DNA from: Vibrio proteolyticus NBRC 13287
Lineage (GTDB): Bacteria; Pseudomonadota; Gammaproteobacteria; Enterobacterales; Vibrionaceae
Direction of reading: 5' to 3'
Length of the DNA: 64,000 nucleotides
Assembly (NCBI RefSeq): GCF_000467125.1
Contig: NZ_BATJ01000003.1
Span: 62,001 to 126,000 of the forward strand
In this document: positions 28,188 through 39,739 of the stretch, in pieces
Numbering within the stretch: the first letter of the stretch is position 1
Layout: each line of letters starts with the position of its first letter
Position numbers and translations under genes: made by a program
The notes under the pieces: generated by a model
The model's input: the letters and a program-made list of their open reading frames with translations, nothing else
Told to the model about the DNA's origin: nothing
Database searches by the model: none

Positions 28188-31160
28188 TTAGTTCATATCT
28201 CGCCCTGGCTTAGGTGCCAGCACTTCCCGGTTACCATTGTGCCCTGGCGCACTGACGATACCTTGTGCTTCGAGCTGTTCAACAATCCGCGCCGCGCGGT
28301 TATAACCAATCTTGAAACGACGTTGTACACCAGATACCGAACCTCGGCGGGTTTCGACCACGTGTTCCACCACCTGATCAAACAGTGGATCCATGTCTTC
28401 ATCACCTTCCGGTTTTTCACCCGGTAGCAAGGCTTCTGGTCCCTGATCACCATTGGTGATTTCATCAATGTAGTTCGGTTTACCACGCGCTTTCCAGTTG
28501 TTCACCACCGCATGAACGTCATCATCCGAGGCGAACGCGCCATGAACACGTACCGTATGGCTGGAGCCCGGAGGCAGATACAGCATATCACCCATGCCCA
28601 GCAGCGATTCGGCACCGCCCTGATCGAGTATGGTACGCGAGTCCGTTTTGGTTGAGACGGTAAACGCAACGCGGGTCGGAATATTGGCCTTGATCAAACC
28701 GGTAATCACATCCACCGACGGACGCTGAGTCGCTAGAATCAAATGAATACCCGCCGCCCGGGCTTTCTGTGCCAGACGCGCGATCAACTCTTCGACTTTC
28801 TTACCGACCACCATCATCAGATCGGCAAATTCATCGACAATCACGACAATGTAAGGCAGTTTTTCCAGCAATGGCGGCTCAGGATCCATGCTGTCGCCCG
28901 GTTGCCACAATGGATCATGAATAGGGTGTCCGGCTTCTGCGGCCATCTTCAGTTTGTCGTTGAAGCCTTTGATGTTGCGCACACCGAGTGCAGACATCAA
29001 CTTGTAACGGCGCTCCATTTCGCCAACACACCAGCGCAACGCATTGGAGGCGTCTTTCATGTCAGTCACCACTTCGGACAGGAGATGAGGAATGCCTTCG
29101 TAAACCGACAATTCCAGCATTTTCGGGTCGATCATGATGAATCGCACATCTTCCGGGGTCGACTTGTACAACATACTCAGGATCATGACGTTGACCCCGA
29201 CCGACTTACCGGAGCCTGTGGTGCCCGCCACCAACACGTGTGGCATTTTCGACAGATCAGCCACCACTGCTTCACCTGCGATGTCCTGACCGAGTACCAC
29301 CGTGGTTGGTGATTTCGCTTCCGTAAACTGAGGGCTGCTGATGACATCAGACAAGTACACCGTCTGACGACTCATGTTCGGCAGTTCCAGTCCCACATAC
29401 GGTTTACCTGGGATCACTTCGACTACCCGAACCGCCATGGCTGACAGCGAACGAGCCAGGTCCATTGACAACCCGGAAATACGACTGACTTTCACACCTG
29501 GCGCAAGATCCAGTTCAAAGCGAGTAATCACCGGGCCTGGGAAGATATCGACCACGCGCGCTTTGATCTTGTAGTCAGCCAGTTTTGACTCCACCAAACG
29601 CGCGATCTCTTCCAGTGCGTCACGATCAATGAAGTTTTCACGCTTCTCAGGATGGTACAGCAACTCCAGTGTCGGCATTGGCTCTGCAGGTTTCGGCAGA
29701 TTTACATCCTGTTGCACCAAGAACGGGTTTTGCTGCGCAACCACTTTGGCTTGCGCTTCTGCAACCATACTCTGGAAGGCGTTGACGTCTTTATCCTGCG
29801 CTGAGTCTTCCTCGTATCCCAGGTCTTCAACCTCAGGCTGAGCAGATAGCGGCTCAGGTTGCACATCTTCTTCAACGAATTCGTCATCGGCGACATCAAA
29901 GTCAGAAATCACGGGTTCAATATGATGTGCGTCCGGTTCGACCTGTTGAGAGATATGCGCCAGCTCAGACGGGTTAAGCGTCGGCTGAAGTTCATCTTCC
30001 TCGTCATCGTTCAGCCAAGGCGGCGTATCGGTTGGCGCAGGTTGCGGCTCTGGGTTCACCACCGGCGTTTCCTGAGCCTCATACTCACTCGCCATATCGT
30101 CGTCATCCCAGGCAGCCTGTTCCAGTTCTTCAATCGTTGCACCGAGCTGGCGTGTCCGCTCAACTTTCTGAGCTGTCTCAGCTGTTGATGCTGCTTTCGC
30201 GGCAGACTGAGACTCGGATTGCACGGTCGGCGTCACTACTGGACGGCTCGGTACCGCCTGAGGTTGACGTGTTGGCGCTGGTTCAGATTCAACTGGTGTG
30301 GCCAGCAGCGGATCGTACTCTGCCGGTTTGGCTTCGGCTTTGTCCGGCATATGGATGTTGTATCGGCGTGATGGCGCACTTGGCGTCTCAATCGAAACAT
30401 CGTCCTCTGTTTCGGTGTTATTGTCATCAAGTTCGCCGAATGACGGCACTTGACGTGTTGTTTTAACCGGCGCTTGTGGCGTGATCAGTTGTGGTTCGAG
30501 AGTTTCCTCTTTTTCGCCGCGCAGACGATTCACCAGACCACTGAAGAGAGAAATGCTGCCTTGCCCAATCCATTCGACGATGCGTAACCAGGAGACGCCG
30601 GTCAACAGTGTAAAACCCGCGCCCCACAAAAACAGCAGAACCAGTGTGGTTCCCAATACATTGAGGGTTGGCAGAGCCAAACTGGTCAGGACATCCCCGA
30701 TCACCCCGCCCGATGAAAAATACCAGATATCATCAAAGTTAATATCAGCAAGGCCACAACTGGTGAGCAGTAACACGACCAACCCCGCAAGACGGGAGCC
30801 CCACAACATCAGATCAATCGGTTCGTCTTCGTCACGCTTACGCAGAACAATCCACGCCGCAACGGTGATCAGGATCGGTAGCGGATACGCCAGAGAACCG
30901 AAGGTAAAAAACAGCGTGTCGGCCGTCCAGGCGCCAACGATGCCGCCGGCATTTTCAATGTCTACCCCCCAGGCAGTCTGCGACCAGGATGGGTCCGCCG
31001 GACTAAACGTGAGTAAGGCAATGGACAGCAGAATGGAAATGAGCACGGCCAGAATCAGCCCACACTCTCTGAGACGTTGTGTACCATTCAATCGGGAAGA
31101 CTGAGGCTCTTCACCGGTTTTGATGATGGTTTCGACCTTATTCTTGTTCTCTTTGAACAT
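28188..31160 (-). CDS. ftsK: DNA translocase FtsK
   Basis: FtsK anchors at the division septum and pumps DNA to resolve chromosome dimers with XerCD. The 990-residue protein has four N-terminal membrane helices (within about residues 25-190), a long acidic, proline/glutamate-rich linker (about 210-510) and a RecA-type motor with Walker A GTTGSGKS (about 646-653) and Walker [16 protein letters not shown]-terminal gamma winged helix ([19 protein letters not shown]) reads KOPS. The ATG at 31160 ([14 protein letters not shown]) agrees with Vibrio FtsK starts although its Shine-Dalgarno is weak; the longer frame to 31205 is unlikely. lrp lies upstream on the same strand. Confidence 0.95.
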   Translation of the reverse strand: MFKENKNKVETIIKTGEEPQSSRLNGTQRLRECGLILAVLISILLSIALLTFSPADPSWSQTAWGVDIENAGGIVGAWTADTLFFTFGSLAYPLPILITVAAWIVLRKRDEDEPIDLMLWGSRLAGLVVLLLTSCGLADINFDDIWYFSSGGVIGDVLTSLALPTLNVLGTTLVLLFLWGAGFTLLTGVSWLRIVEWIGQGSISLFSGLVNRLRGEKEETLEPQLITPQAPVKTTRQVPSFGELDDNNTETEDDVSIETPSAPSRRYNIHMPDKAEAKPAEYDPLLATPVESEPAPTRQPQAVPSRPVVTPTVQSESQSAAKAASTAETAQKVERTRQLGATIEELEQAAWDDDDMASEYEAQETPVVNPEPQPAPTDTPPWLNDDEEDELQPTLNPSELAHISQQVEPDAHHIEPVISDFDVADDEFVEEDVQPEPLSAQPEVEDLGYEEDSAQDKDVNAFQSMVAEAQAKVVAQQNPFLVQQDVNLPKPAEPMPTLELLYHPEKRENFIDRDALEEIARLVESKLADYKIKARVVDIFPGPVITRFELDLAPGVKVSRISGLSMDLARSLSAMAVRVVEVIPGKPYVGLELPNMSRQTVYLSDVISSPQFTEAKSPTTVVLGQDIAGEAVVADLSKMPHVLVAGTTGSGKSVGVNVMILSMLYKSTPEDVRFIMIDPKMLELSVYEGIPHLLSEVVTDMKDASNALRWCVGEMERRYKLMSALGVRNIKGFNDKLKMAAEAGHPIHDPLWQPGDSMDPEPPLLEKLPYIVVIVDEFADLMMVVGKKVEELIARLAQKARAAGIHLILATQRPSVDVITGLIKANIPTRVAFTVSTKTDSRTILDQGGAESLLGMGDMLYLPPGSSHTVRVHGAFASDDDVHAVVNNWKARGKPNYIDEITNGDQGPEALLPGEKPEGDEDMDPLFDQVVEHVVETRRGSVSGVQRRFKIGYNRAARIVEQLEAQGIVSAPGHNGNREVLAPKPGRDMN

Positions 31161-31298
31161 AACCAACTTAAATCTAAGAATGAGTAGAAAAACTCCGAGC
31201 GGCACAAAGCCGCTCGGTCTAAAGATTTAACCATATCAAGGTCAAAAACCCAATTGTATAAAGTCAGAATATGGAAAGGAGTACCACTATTCTCACTT

Positions 31299-31793
31299 TT
31301 AACGAGTCTTGATCACCAATTGATTGGTTTGCTTCACTTCTTCCATCACCACGTAGGTTCGGGTGTCATTCACCCCAGGCAGACGTAATAGCGTATCACC
31401 CAGTAGTTTACGATACGCACTCATGTCCGACACGCGCGTTTTGAGAAGATAGTCGAAATCACCAGAAACCAGATGGCATTCCTGAATATCATCTAATTTC
31501 TGCACTGCTGCATTGAACTGTTCGAAAACGTCAGGCGCACCACGATTCAACGTAATTTCTACGAATACGAGAAGAGAGGCATCTAAAAACTGTGGGTTCA
31601 ACAGCGCGGTGTAGCCTGTGATGTAGCCCTGGCGTTCCAGACGGCGTACACGTTCAAGACACGGCGTGGGAGAAAGCCCGACACGCTTAGAGAGTTCAAC
31701 GTTTGAAATACGACCATCTTTCTGCAACTCGTTAAGAATGTTGCGGTCGATACGGTCAAGATCCTTGGACGGCTTTTTATAGTTGTCTGCCAT
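31299..31793 (-). CDS. lrp: Leucine-responsive regulatory protein
   Basis: Lrp is a global regulator of amino-acid and feast/famine genes. The 164-residue protein has an N-terminal helix-turn-helix (about residues 15-60, NILNELQKDGRISNVELSKRVGLSPTPCLERV) and an AsnC/RAM ligand domain (about 75-160, HLVSGDFDYLLKTRVSD). Sequence and length match Lrp rather than a local AsnC paralogue. It is divergent from ald, a likely Lrp target, with a 156-base AT-rich gap for shared regulation. Confidence 0.96.
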   Translation of the reverse strand: MADNYKKPSKDLDRIDRNILNELQKDGRISNVELSKRVGLSPTPCLERVRRLERQGYITGYTALLNPQFLDASLLVFVEITLNRGAPDVFEQFNAAVQKLDDIQECHLVSGDFDYLLKTRVSDMSAYRKLLGDTLLRLPGVNDTRTYVVMEEVKQTNQLVIKTR

Positions 31794-31949
31794 TTTTTAT
31801 TCCACCTTATTACTTCCTTGCAAAAAAATATACTACAACTTTTTAATATTCAGTATCAAATTTTACTGACTCACATCTATACTAGACTTTAATTCGACAG
31901 AATTACCCTACACATAGTCAATACAACCACAATACAATGAGGAGTCAGG

Positions 31950-33074
31950 ATGATCATTGGCGTACCTAAGGAAATCAAAAACCACGAATACCGCGTCGGT
32001 ATGATTCCAGCAAGTGTCCGTGAGCTAATCTCACATGGTCACCAAGTTTTTGTTGAAACCAATGCCGGCGCAGGCATCGGTTTTTCAGACGATGATTACA
32101 TCGCTGTAGGCGCATCCATTCTTCCTACTGCTGCTGAGGTTTTCGCTCAAGCAGATATGATTGTTAAGGTCAAAGAACCTCAAGCTGTCGAACGAGCTAT
32201 GCTCAAAGAAGGGCAAATTTTATTTACTTATTTGCACCTGGCACCAGATTTTCCACAAACTGAAGACCTGATCAAGAGCAAAGCTGTCTGCATAGCCTAT
32301 GAGACTGTAACAGATAATATGGGTCGCTTGCCACTATTAGCACCAATGTCTGAAGTTGCGGGTCGTATGTCTATCCAGGCAGGCGCACAAACTCTCGAGA
32401 AATCTCACGGCGGCCGTGGCCTGCTGCTGGGTGGCGTACCAGGTGTTGAACCAGCGAAAGTTGTGATCGTCGGCGGCGGCGTCGTGGGTGCTAACGCAGC
32501 TCGTATGGCAGTTGGCATGCGCGCCGACGTTACTATCTTAGACCGTAACATCGATACACTGCGTAAGCTGGATGAAGAGTTTCAGGGCCGTGCCAAAGTG
32601 GTTTACTCAACTGAAGATGCGATTGAAAAACACGTTCTGGCGGCCGATCTGGTTATCGGTGCAGTTCTGATCCCAGGTGCCGCAGCTCCTAAACTGGTGA
32701 CAAAAGAGCACATCGCTAAAATGAAACCAGGCGCGGCTGTTGTCGACGTTGCTATCGACCAGGGCGGTTGTTTTGAAACTTCTCACGCGACAACGCACGC
32801 AGATCCAACTTACATCGTTGATGATGTGGTTCACTACTGTGTAGCAAACATGCCAGGGGCTGTTGCCCGCACTTCCACTTTTGCACTGAACAACGCAACC
32901 CTGCCATATATCGTTAAACTGGCAAACAAAGGATACCGTGAAGCTCTGCTGGCTGACCACGGCTTCCTAGAAGGCCTGAATGTTATTCACGGTAAAGTGA
33001 CGTGCAAAGAAGTCGCAGAAGCGTTTAATCTGGAATACGTAGAGCCGGAAACCGCGATCGCCATGTTCAACTAA
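31950..33074 (+). CDS. ald: Alanine dehydrogenase
   Basis: Ald interconverts L-alanine and pyruvate plus ammonia with NAD. The 374-residue protein begins [17 protein letters not shown], has the NAD Rossmann loop [19 protein letters not shown] (about residues 171-189) and the [19 protein letters not shown] segment. A strong GAGGAG ribosome site precedes the ATG. Divergence from lrp suggests Lrp control in response to alanine, but this is inferred. A terminator shared with yfbV follows. Confidence 0.96.
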   Translation: MIIGVPKEIKNHEYRVGMIPASVRELISHGHQVFVETNAGAGIGFSDDDYIAVGASILPTAAEVFAQADMIVKVKEPQAVERAMLKEGQILFTYLHLAPDFPQTEDLIKSKAVCIAYETVTDNMGRLPLLAPMSEVAGRMSIQAGAQTLEKSHGGRGLLLGGVPGVEPAKVVIVGGGVVGANAARMAVGMRADVTILDRNIDTLRKLDEEFQGRAKVVYSTEDAIEKHVLAADLVIGAVLIPGAAAPKLVTKEHIAKMKPGAAVVDVAIDQGGCFETSHATTHADPTYIVDDVVHYCVANMPGAVARTSTFALNNATLPYIVKLANKGYREALLADHGFLEGLNVIHGKVTCKEVAEAFNLEYVEPETAIAMFN

Positions 33075-33094
33075 GCACTGCTGAACGAATAAAG

Positions 33095-33124
33095 AAAGCT
33101 CTCACCTTGGTGAGAGCTTTTTTG
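33095..33124. terminator. Bidirectional terminator between ald and yfbV
   Basis: AAAGCTCTCACC and GGTGAGAGCTTT flank TT and are followed by TTTTTG; an A-rich stretch lies on the other side. The genes converge on it. Confidence 0.88.
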
Positions 33125-33128
33125 TTTA

Positions 33129-33581
33129 TCAGAACCAGCGCTCTAACGCAGTTTTATCCAACTGCCGGAACGCCCGGTTGAGAATCGCAGCCAACTCTTT
33201 ATAGCGTGGACGAGATTTGACCGGTTCCAATGCGCAGCCGGTATCAACAATTTTCTGGTGGATTTCACGATACCAACCAGCCAACGCTGGAGGTAACTGG
33301 GTATTGGCTCGATTCCCCAGCCACCATATACCTTGTACTGGCAGACTGATGGCAAACAAGGCAATCACCACCGCCTGAGGCATAGCGGAATAATTCTGAA
33401 AACTCATCTGAGTGAGCACGCTGATCGCCGCAATGGCAGGCATCACCTTAGTGGCAAAGCGGGTTGCTTTGATGATGCGATGCTCAGGAAACAGCATACT
33501 GAGCTCTTTGCGCATCGGCCAGGTATCCATGTACTTCTGACCATCTCTCAAACTGTGTATCAAGCCGACTCTATTACTCAT
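33129..33581 (-). CDS. yfbV: YfbV-family (UPF0208) membrane protein
   Basis: The 150-residue protein has two hydrophobic segments (about residues 45-63 and 69-88) and the conserved ends [22 protein letters not shown] and [16 protein letters not shown], as in YfbV. YfbV in E. coli is linked to limiting MatP-dependent Ter-domain constraint; that role is not visible from sequence. It is divergent from ackA, the same arrangement as in E. coli. Confidence 0.9.
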   Translation of the reverse strand: MSNRVGLIHSLRDGQKYMDTWPMRKELSMLFPEHRIIKATRFATKVMPAIAAISVLTQMSFQNYSAMPQAVVIALFAISLPVQGIWWLGNRANTQLPPALAGWYREIHQKIVDTGCALEPVKSRPRYKELAAILNRAFRQLDKTALERWF

Positions 33582-33925
33582 TGGACTCCCTCACTCAATC
33601 TGGGGTCTTAACTAAAAAATAGTTGAACAATTCAACTCTCATTGTAAAAAATTGATGAAAGTTAATATTCTTTCAAATTTTTTTTGTTATATTTGCTTAT
33701 TATCGCTATCCTTTGCACACCCTCAATCTCATTGTTGCTCTTATTTACAATTTAGGCAACTTTGAGACCATCTCTGCAAGGATCGCACTGCTGGCTTTGA
33801 AGGTAAAGCAGCAGCTCATTATACGGAAATTGAAGTTTTTTTGACCAGGATTAGTACGCACTCTTGGAGTTCGGCTATTCTTGAGAATGATTTTTATCTA
33901 AACCGATTATTACAGGTAGTCACTC
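33582..33925. promoter_or_regulatory. yfbV-ackA divergent promoter region
   Basis: A 344-base AT-rich gap. It contains TTGAACAATTCAA (about 33623-33635), a 13-bp palindrome with FNR/CRP-like half sites but wrong spacing for FNR. The ackA promoter must be here. I could not assign confident -35/-10 boxes. Confidence 0.45.
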
Positions 33926-35122
33926 ATGTCTAAGCTAGTTTTAGTTTTAAACTGCGGTAGTTCTTCTCTTAAGTTCGCGATCGTTGACGCGGAAAATGGC
34001 GACGAGCACCTATCAGGTCTTGCTGAATGTCTTCATCTTCCAGAAGCTCGTATCAAGTGGAAACTTGATGGCAAACACGAAGCGCAACTGGGCGAAGGTG
34101 CTGCACACGATGAAGCGCTGTCTTTCATCGTCGAAACTATCCTTGCTTCAAAACCAGAACTTGCAGATCAGCTGAAAGCGGTTGGTCACCGTGTCGTACA
34201 CGGCGGCGAGAAGTTCACTCAGTCTGCACTGATCACAGACGACGTTGTGAAAGGTATCGAAGACTGTGCCACTCTGGCACCACTTCACAACCCAGCGCAC
34301 ATCATCGGTATCAAAGCTGCACAAAAATCATTCCCAGCACTGAAAAACGTGGCTGTGTTTGATACGGCTTTCCACCAAACTATGCCGCAAGAGTCTTACC
34401 TATACGCTCTGCCATACAACCTGTACAAAGAGCACGGCATCCGTCGTTACGGCATGCACGGTACTTCACACCTATTCATTACACGTGAAGTGGCAAACCT
34501 GCTGAACAAACCAGTAGAAGAAGTTAACATCATCAACTGTCACCTGGGTAACGGCGCATCTGTATGTGCAGTTAAAAATGGCCAGTCTGTTGATACATCA
34601 ATGGGTCTGACTCCGCTGGAAGGTCTGGTGATGGGCACTCGTTGTGGTGACATCGATCCTGCGATCATCTTCCACCTGCACGACACTCTGGGCTACTCTG
34701 TAGACCAAATCAACACCATGCTGACCAAAGAGTCTGGTCTGCAAGGTTTGACTGAAGTAACGTCTGACTGCCGCTTCGTTGAAGACAACTACGGCACTAA
34801 AGAAGAAGCGACTCGCGCAATGGACGTATTCTGCCACCGTCTGGCGAAATACGTTGCAGGTTACACTGCGTCTCTGGAAGGTCGTCTGGATGCGATCGTT
34901 TTCACTGGCGGTATCGGCGAAAACTCTGCACCTATCCGTGAAATGGTTCTCAACCGTCTGGGCATCTTCGGTATCGAAGTGGATAGCGATGCAAACCTGA
35001 AAGCACGTTTCGGCGGCGAAGGCACTATCACTTCAGCAAACAGCCGCATCCCTGCCATGGTTATCTCAACTAACGAAGAGCTAGTCATCGCAGAAGACAC
35101 AGCACGTCTGGCTGGTCTGTAA
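33926..35122 (+). CDS. ackA: Acetate kinase
   Basis: AckA makes ATP and acetate from acetyl phosphate in overflow and anaerobic metabolism, and runs in reverse to activate acetate. The 398-residue protein has the ASKHA phosphate motif NCGSSSLKF (residues 9-17), [11 protein letters not shown] (catalytic Arg region), [15 protein letters not shown] (catalytic His) and [11 protein letters not shown]. Codon use looks highly biased, consistent with strong expression. It is followed by pta across a hairpin. Confidence 0.98.
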   Translation: MSKLVLVLNCGSSSLKFAIVDAENGDEHLSGLAECLHLPEARIKWKLDGKHEAQLGEGAAHDEALSFIVETILASKPELADQLKAVGHRVVHGGEKFTQSALITDDVVKGIEDCATLAPLHNPAHIIGIKAAQKSFPALKNVAVFDTAFHQTMPQESYLYALPYNLYKEHGIRRYGMHGTSHLFITREVANLLNKPVEEVNIINCHLGNGASVCAVKNGQSVDTSMGLTPLEGLVMGTRCGDIDPAIIFHLHDTLGYSVDQINTMLTKESGLQGLTEVTSDCRFVEDNYGTKEEATRAMDVFCHRLAKYVAGYTASLEGRLDAIVFTGGIGENSAPIREMVLNRLGIFGIEVDSDANLKARFGGEGTITSANSRIPAMVISTNEELVIAEDTARLAGL

Positions 35123-35130
35123 TTGACCCA

Positions 35131-35160
35131 AACTGGCTAACTCAAGTTAGCCAGTTTCCG
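35131..35160 (+). terminator. Hairpin between ackA and pta
   Basis: AACTGGCTAAC, TCAA and GTTAGCCAGTT form a perfect 11-bp stem followed by TCCGTTTT. The T tract is poor, so it is probably a partial terminator or mRNA-stabilising hairpin that separates ackA and pta levels. Confidence 0.6.
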
Positions 35161-35289
35161 TTTTGGGGCTCAATTTGGTTTGTGCTTTTGTTCCGAGTCG
35201 CAAAGAAATTGAGCTTTTCTCCCGAATACCATTCTGACTGAGTTTCTGCTCCGTCGGCTTGGTGTCAAATAGTTAGAGGTTCTTACTCA

Positions 35290-37434
35290 ATGTCCCGTAC
35301 TATTATGCTTATTCCTGCCAGCGCTGGTGTCGGTCTTACCAGTGTGAGCATGGGCGTACTGCGCGCTATGGAGCGTAAAGGCGTTAAGGTTTCTTTCTAC
35401 AAGCCTATCTCGCAACCTCGCGCTGGCGGCGATCAACCGGATCTGACGTCGACCATCGTTGCAGCAAACAGCGATATGAAAATCGGCGAGCCAATGGCGA
35501 TGTCTGTTGCCGACAGCCTGATCGGTAACGACAAAATGGATGAGCTGCTGGAAACAGTAGTAGAGCGTTACAACCAGATCAATAAAGATGCAGACGTAAC
35601 GCTGATCGAAGGTCTGGTACCGACTCGCAAACACCCGTTTGCTAACCAGGTGAACGCAGAAATCGCTGCGACTCTGGGTGCTGAGATTGTTCTGGTTGCG
35701 ACCCCTGGCACGGACAACCCTGCACAGCTGAAAGAGCGTATCAAAGTCGCTTGTTCTAACTTCGGTGGCACAAAAAACAAAAACATCTCTGGCGTAATCA
35801 TCAACAAACTGAATGCACCAGTTGATGAAGCAGGCCGTACTCGCCCTGACCTGTCTGAGATCTTCGATGATGCCGACAGCGCAAAACAGAACGAAATGAA
35901 AGTGATGGAGATCTTTAACACCTCTCCTATCCGCGTTCTTGGTTGTGTGCCTTGGAGCATCGATCTGATCGCCACTCGTGCTATCGACATGGCGAAGCAC
36001 CTGAATGCCGAAGTGGTGAATCAGGGTGACATCCAGACTCGTCGCATCAAGAGCATCACCTTCTGCGCACGTTCTCTGCCACACATGATTGAGCACTTTA
36101 AACCAGGTTCACTGCTGGTGACTTCAGCAGACCGCCCAGACGTAATCGTTGCAGCATCTCTGGCCGCAATGAACGGCGTTGAAATCGGCGCAATCCTGCT
36201 GACTGGCGGTTACGATATCCCGGCAGAGATCAACAACCTGTGTAAACCTGCGTTTGAGACTGGCCTGCCAATCTTTAAAGCACAAGGCAACACCTGGCAA
36301 ACATCTTTGAATCTGCAAAGCTTCAGCCTGGAAGTACCAGCAGACGACAAAGAGCGTATTGAATTCATCAACGATCACGTTGCAGGCCACATCGACGGCA
36401 ACTGGATTGAATCCATGACGGAAGGTACCACGCGTTCACGTCGCCTGAGCCCACCGGCATTCCGTTACCAGTTGACTGAATTTGCCCGTCGCGCAGGCAA
36501 ACGTATCGTACTGCCAGAAGGTGACGAACCTCGTACCGTTAAAGCTGCTGCTATTTGTGCTGAACGCGGCATAGCAGAGTGTGTCCTGCTGGGTAACCCA
36601 GAAGAGATCAAACGTGTTGCAGCTCAGCAAGGTGTTGAACTGGGTGCTGGCGTACAAATCATTGATGCGGATGCCATCCGTGAAAACTACGTAGCCCGTC
36701 TGGTTGAGCTACGCGGCGCGAAAGGCATGACTGAAGTGGTTGCTCGTGAGAAACTGCAGGACTCTGTCTTCCTGGGTACCATGATGCTGGAAAATAACGA
36801 AGTAGACGGCCTGGTGTCTGGTGCGGTTCACACAACCGCTAACACCATCGTTCCTCCGTTCCAGATCATCAAGACAGCACCAAACGCGTCAATCGTTTCT
36901 TCAGTGTTCTTCATGCTGCTGCCTGATCAGGTTCTGGTTTACGGTGACTGTGCAATCAACCCGGATCCAACCGCTGAACAGCTGGCAGAAATCGCAATCC
37001 AGTCAGCCGACTCAGCTGCGGCATTTGGTATCGATCCTCGCGTTGCGATGATCTCTTACTCGACTGGTGAGTCAGGTAAAGGTGCGGACGTTGATAAAGT
37101 ACGTGAAGCGACCAAGCTGGCGCAAGAAAAACGTCCTGATCTGGTTATCGATGGTCCACTGCAGTACGACGCGGCGATCATGGAAAACGTAGCGAAATCA
37201 AAAGCACCAAACTCGCCTGTGGCGGGTAAAGCGACTGTCTTCGTATTCCCGGACCTGAACACAGGTAACACTACATACAAAGCCGTACAGCGTTCTGCAG
37301 ACCTCGTGTCTATCGGTCCTATGCTGCAAGGTATGCGTAAGCCAGTGAATGACTTGTCTCGTGGCGCGCTGGTTGACGACATCGTCTACACCATCGCACT
37401 GACCGCGATTCAGGCAGATCAGGATCAAAACTGA
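35290..37434 (+). CDS. pta: Phosphate acetyltransferase, long form
   Basis: Pta interconverts acetyl-CoA and acetyl phosphate. The 714-residue long form has an N-terminal P-loop-like, dethiobiotin-synthetase-like domain (about residues 1-210, [17 protein letters not shown]), a DRTGG domain (about 230-350) and the catalytic PTA_PTB domain (about 385-710, [16 protein letters not shown] and [15 protein letters not shown]). Length matches E. coli. It works with ackA just upstream and ends at a terminator. Confidence 0.98.
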   Translation: MSRTIMLIPASAGVGLTSVSMGVLRAMERKGVKVSFYKPISQPRAGGDQPDLTSTIVAANSDMKIGEPMAMSVADSLIGNDKMDELLETVVERYNQINKDADVTLIEGLVPTRKHPFANQVNAEIAATLGAEIVLVATPGTDNPAQLKERIKVACSNFGGTKNKNISGVIINKLNAPVDEAGRTRPDLSEIFDDADSAKQNEMKVMEIFNTSPIRVLGCVPWSIDLIATRAIDMAKHLNAEVVNQGDIQTRRIKSITFCARSLPHMIEHFKPGSLLVTSADRPDVIVAASLAAMNGVEIGAILLTGGYDIPAEINNLCKPAFETGLPIFKAQGNTWQTSLNLQSFSLEVPADDKERIEFINDHVAGHIDGNWIESMTEGTTRSRRLSPPAFRYQLTEFARRAGKRIVLPEGDEPRTVKAAAICAERGIAECVLLGNPEEIKRVAAQQGVELGAGVQIIDADAIRENYVARLVELRGAKGMTEVVAREKLQDSVFLGTMMLENNEVDGLVSGAVHTTANTIVPPFQIIKTAPNASIVSSVFFMLLPDQVLVYGDCAINPDPTAEQLAEIAIQSADSAAAFGIDPRVAMISYSTGESGKGADVDKVREATKLAQEKRPDLVIDGPLQYDAAIMENVAKSKAPNSPVAGKATVFVFPDLNTGNTTYKAVQRSADLVSIGPMLQGMRKPVNDLSRGALVDDIVYTIALTAIQADQDQN

Positions 37435-37451
37435 TTCTGTACCTTAAGCAG

Positions 37452-37479
37452 AAAAGCCTCCCAACCGGGAGGCTTTTTT
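37452..37479 (+). terminator. Terminator after pta
   Basis: AAAAGCCTCCC, AACC and GGGAGGC followed by TTTTTTA form a classic rho-independent terminator. Confidence 0.9.
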
Positions 37480-37575
37480 ATTGGTCAGCGTCCACTCAAA
37501 CGTGGCTCTGTCGACATGCCGCCCAGATAGCACAAAGGCCAGCTGTTGAGGCTGACCTGCGCAAGATAAACGAAG

Positions 37576-38529
37576 TTATTTGGCGAAGAGCGTGTCTCGT
37601 CCGTGGGGAGCCTCCAGATCCAATTCAGGCCCTTTCGGCACTATTTGGGTCGGATTGATGGTCTTGTGGCTAAAGTAATAGTGCCGCTTGATATGATAAA
37701 AATCGACCGTCTCACGAATGCCGTCAATCTGATACAACTCTCTCAGATAACCACTCAGATGCGGGTAATCGGCAATGCGCTGTTTGTTGCATTTGAAGTG
37801 GCCGACATACACAGCATCAAAACGGATCAGCGTAGTAAACAAACGCCAGTCCGCTTCGGTGATTTGCTCTCCTGCCAGATAGCGATGCGTCGCCAAATGT
37901 GCATCAACGCGGTCCAAAGCAGCAAACAAATTATCGTACGCTTCTTCATAGGCTTCCTGCGACGTCGCAAAACCGCAGCGATAAACCCCATTGTTGATGT
38001 TCGGGTAGATGTAATCATTCCACTCATCGATCAGCGGTCGCAGCCCTGCCGGGTAATAATCGTCCTGATTGCCCGTCAGTTGGTTGAACTCCGAGTTGAA
38101 CATACGGATGATTTCCGAGGATTCATTGCTGACGATGGTGTTGTGCTTCTTGTCCCATAAGACAGGTACCGTTACCCGACCAGTGTAATCAGATTTGGCT
38201 TCAGTGTAGATCTGATGTAACCTGCGATGACCAAACAGCGGCTCTGGCAACCCCATCTGCCAGCCTTCGCTGAGCATATCCGGACACACCACCGTGACAT
38301 CAATGTGTTCTTCCAACTGCTTCAATTTACGCAGGATCAATGTGCGGTGAGCCCACGGACAAGCCAGTGAAACGTACAAATGGTAGCGCCCCGACTCCGG
38401 TGCAAACATTGCGTCTGGCTTGTTCTTGATCCAGTGACGAAAACCGGCATCTTCACGGACAAATTCGCCCCCGCTTGCCTTTGTGTCATACCAGACGTCG
38501 TGCCACTTACCCTCTATCAGCTTGCCCAT
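37576..38529 (-). CDS. Glutathionyl-hydroquinone reductase (Xi-class GST, YqjG-like)
   Basis: These enzymes remove glutathione from glutathionyl-hydroquinones using a catalytic Cys. The 317-residue protein has the N-terminal thioredoxin fold with SLACPWAHRTLI (C57 in the CPWAHR motif) and a C-terminal helical GST domain (YLAGEQITEADWRLFTTLIRFDAVY). Length and motifs match YqjG/Ecm4. The frame extends to a TTG at 38547, but AGGTGA before the ATG at 38529 decides the start. It stands alone. Confidence 0.92.
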   Translation of the reverse strand: MGKLIEGKWHDVWYDTKASGGEFVREDAGFRHWIKNKPDAMFAPESGRYHLYVSLACPWAHRTLILRKLKQLEEHIDVTVVCPDMLSEGWQMGLPEPLFGHRRLHQIYTEAKSDYTGRVTVPVLWDKKHNTIVSNESSEIIRMFNSEFNQLTGNQDDYYPAGLRPLIDEWNDYIYPNINNGVYRCGFATSQEAYEEAYDNLFAALDRVDAHLATHRYLAGEQITEADWRLFTTLIRFDAVYVGHFKCNKQRIADYPHLSGYLRELYQIDGIRETVDFYHIKRHYYFSHKTINPTQIVPKGPELDLEAPHGRDTLFAK

Positions 38530-38686
38530 ATCATTCACCTGTTTCAATCTTGTTTATATCTAATACGGTTTCATTCTATGCCTGACAGCATAGTGGCTAA
38601 ACCCAACCGAATTGGCTTAGTTGTTCGAAAATTTCGATGGAATTGGCAAAAGTGGTCAGACTCAATGAACTGCAACAAAAACAAAA

Positions 38687-38722
38687 AAAGCGCGACGCTA
38701 AAAAAGCAGCCGCGCTTAAGCC
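38687..38722 (-). terminator. Terminator of the opp operon
   Basis: On the minus strand AAGCGCGGCTGCT pairs with AGCGTCGCGCTT (one mismatch) across a T-rich loop, followed by TTTTTTG. It lies 25 bases after oppF. Confidence 0.75.
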
Positions 38723-38746
38723 CGTCACAGGCTGAATGGGTGGATA

Positions 38747-39739
38747 TTACACTTCCACGTGCAGGCAGGACACCGCGTGTGTGTCGTTACCTTGAATAGA
38801 TGGGCGTTGTTGAGCACACACCTCCGTCGCCTGAGGGCAACGGGTACGGAAGACACAACCCGATGGCGGGCTGATTGGTGATGGCAGGTCGCCTTCCAGC
38901 ATCTCAATTTTCTTCGCGCGTTCCAGCTTCGGATCCGGAATTGGTACCGCAGACATCAACGCACGGGTGTAAGGGTGCTTAGGTTCAGCAAACAGTGCAT
39001 CGGCCTCCCCCAATTCCACTGCGTTCCCCAAGTACATCACCAGTACACGGTCTGAAATGTGTTTGACGACCGACAGGTCATGGGCAATAAAGACCAAAGA
39101 CAAGCCCAGCTCTTTTTGCAGCTCTTTCAGTAGGTTCACTACCTGAGCCTGAATCGAAACGTCCAGTGCCGACACTGGCTCGTCACAAATGATCATCTTG
39201 GGCTTAAGGATAAGAGCACGGGCAATCCCGATACGCTGACACTGACCACCTGAGAATTCATGCGGGTAACGGTTGATCACGTTTGGCAGCAGGCCGACTT
39301 TCGCCATCATCTGCTTGACGCGGCCTTTCACTTCGTCTTTAGACAACTCCGGATAGAACGTCTCCAGCGGCTCGGCGATGATGTCACCCACTGTCATACG
39401 TGGGTTCAGTGACGCCAGAGGATCCTGGAAAATCATCTGGATCTCTTTGCGCGTTTCACGGCGCTGGATGTTCTGCATCTTAGTCAGATCCTGACCCAGC
39501 CACACCACTTCGCCATCTGTTGCTTCAACCAAACCGATAATAGCGCGAGCAAAAGTGGACTTACCACAACCAGATTCGCCCACAACGCCCAACGTTTCAC
39601 CTTCATACAAACGGATATTAACGCCGTCGACGGCTTTCAGGTTAGCCGGCTTTGACCATGGCCAGGCGGATTTCGATGCGATGCTGAAGTGAACTTTAAG
39701 ATCTTTAACATCTAACAATAGTTTTTTGTCTATGCTCAT
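38747..39739 (-). CDS. oppF: Oligopeptide ABC transporter ATPase OppF
   Basis: OppF is one of two ATPases that drive peptide uptake. From the ATG at 39739 it has 330 residues: Walker A GESGCGKS (54-61), signature FSGGQCQRIGIARAL, Walker B MIICDEPVSALD, and the C-terminal oligopeptide/dipeptide zone with the Fe-S-like cysteine pattern CVFRTRCPQATEVC. Its start overlaps the oppD stop (ATGA), so translation is coupled. It is the last gene of oppABCDF. Confidence 0.95.
   Translation of the reverse strand: MSIDKKLLLDVKDLKVHFSIASKSAWPWSKPANLKAVDGVNIRLYEGETLGVVGESGCGKSTFARAIIGLVEATDGEVVWLGQDLTKMQNIQRRETRKEIQMIFQDPLASLNPRMTVGDIIAEPLETFYPELSKDEVKGRVKQMMAKVGLLPNVINRYPHEFSGGQCQRIGIARALILKPKMIICDEPVSALDVSIQAQVVNLLKELQKELGLSLVFIAHDLSVVKHISDRVLVMYLGNAVELGEADALFAEPKHPYTRALMSAVPIPDPKLERAKKIEMLEGDLPSPISPPSGCVFRTRCPQATEVCAQQRPSIQGNDTHAVSCLHVEV

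Noticed and set aside
33623..33635. TTGAACAATTCAA as an FNR site for ackA
   Set aside because: The half sites are FNR-like but the spacing is one base short, so it is listed only as a palindrome.
35287..36096. 269-codon minus-strand frame
   Set aside because: It is antisense to pta, whose strong codon bias leaves the opposite frame open.
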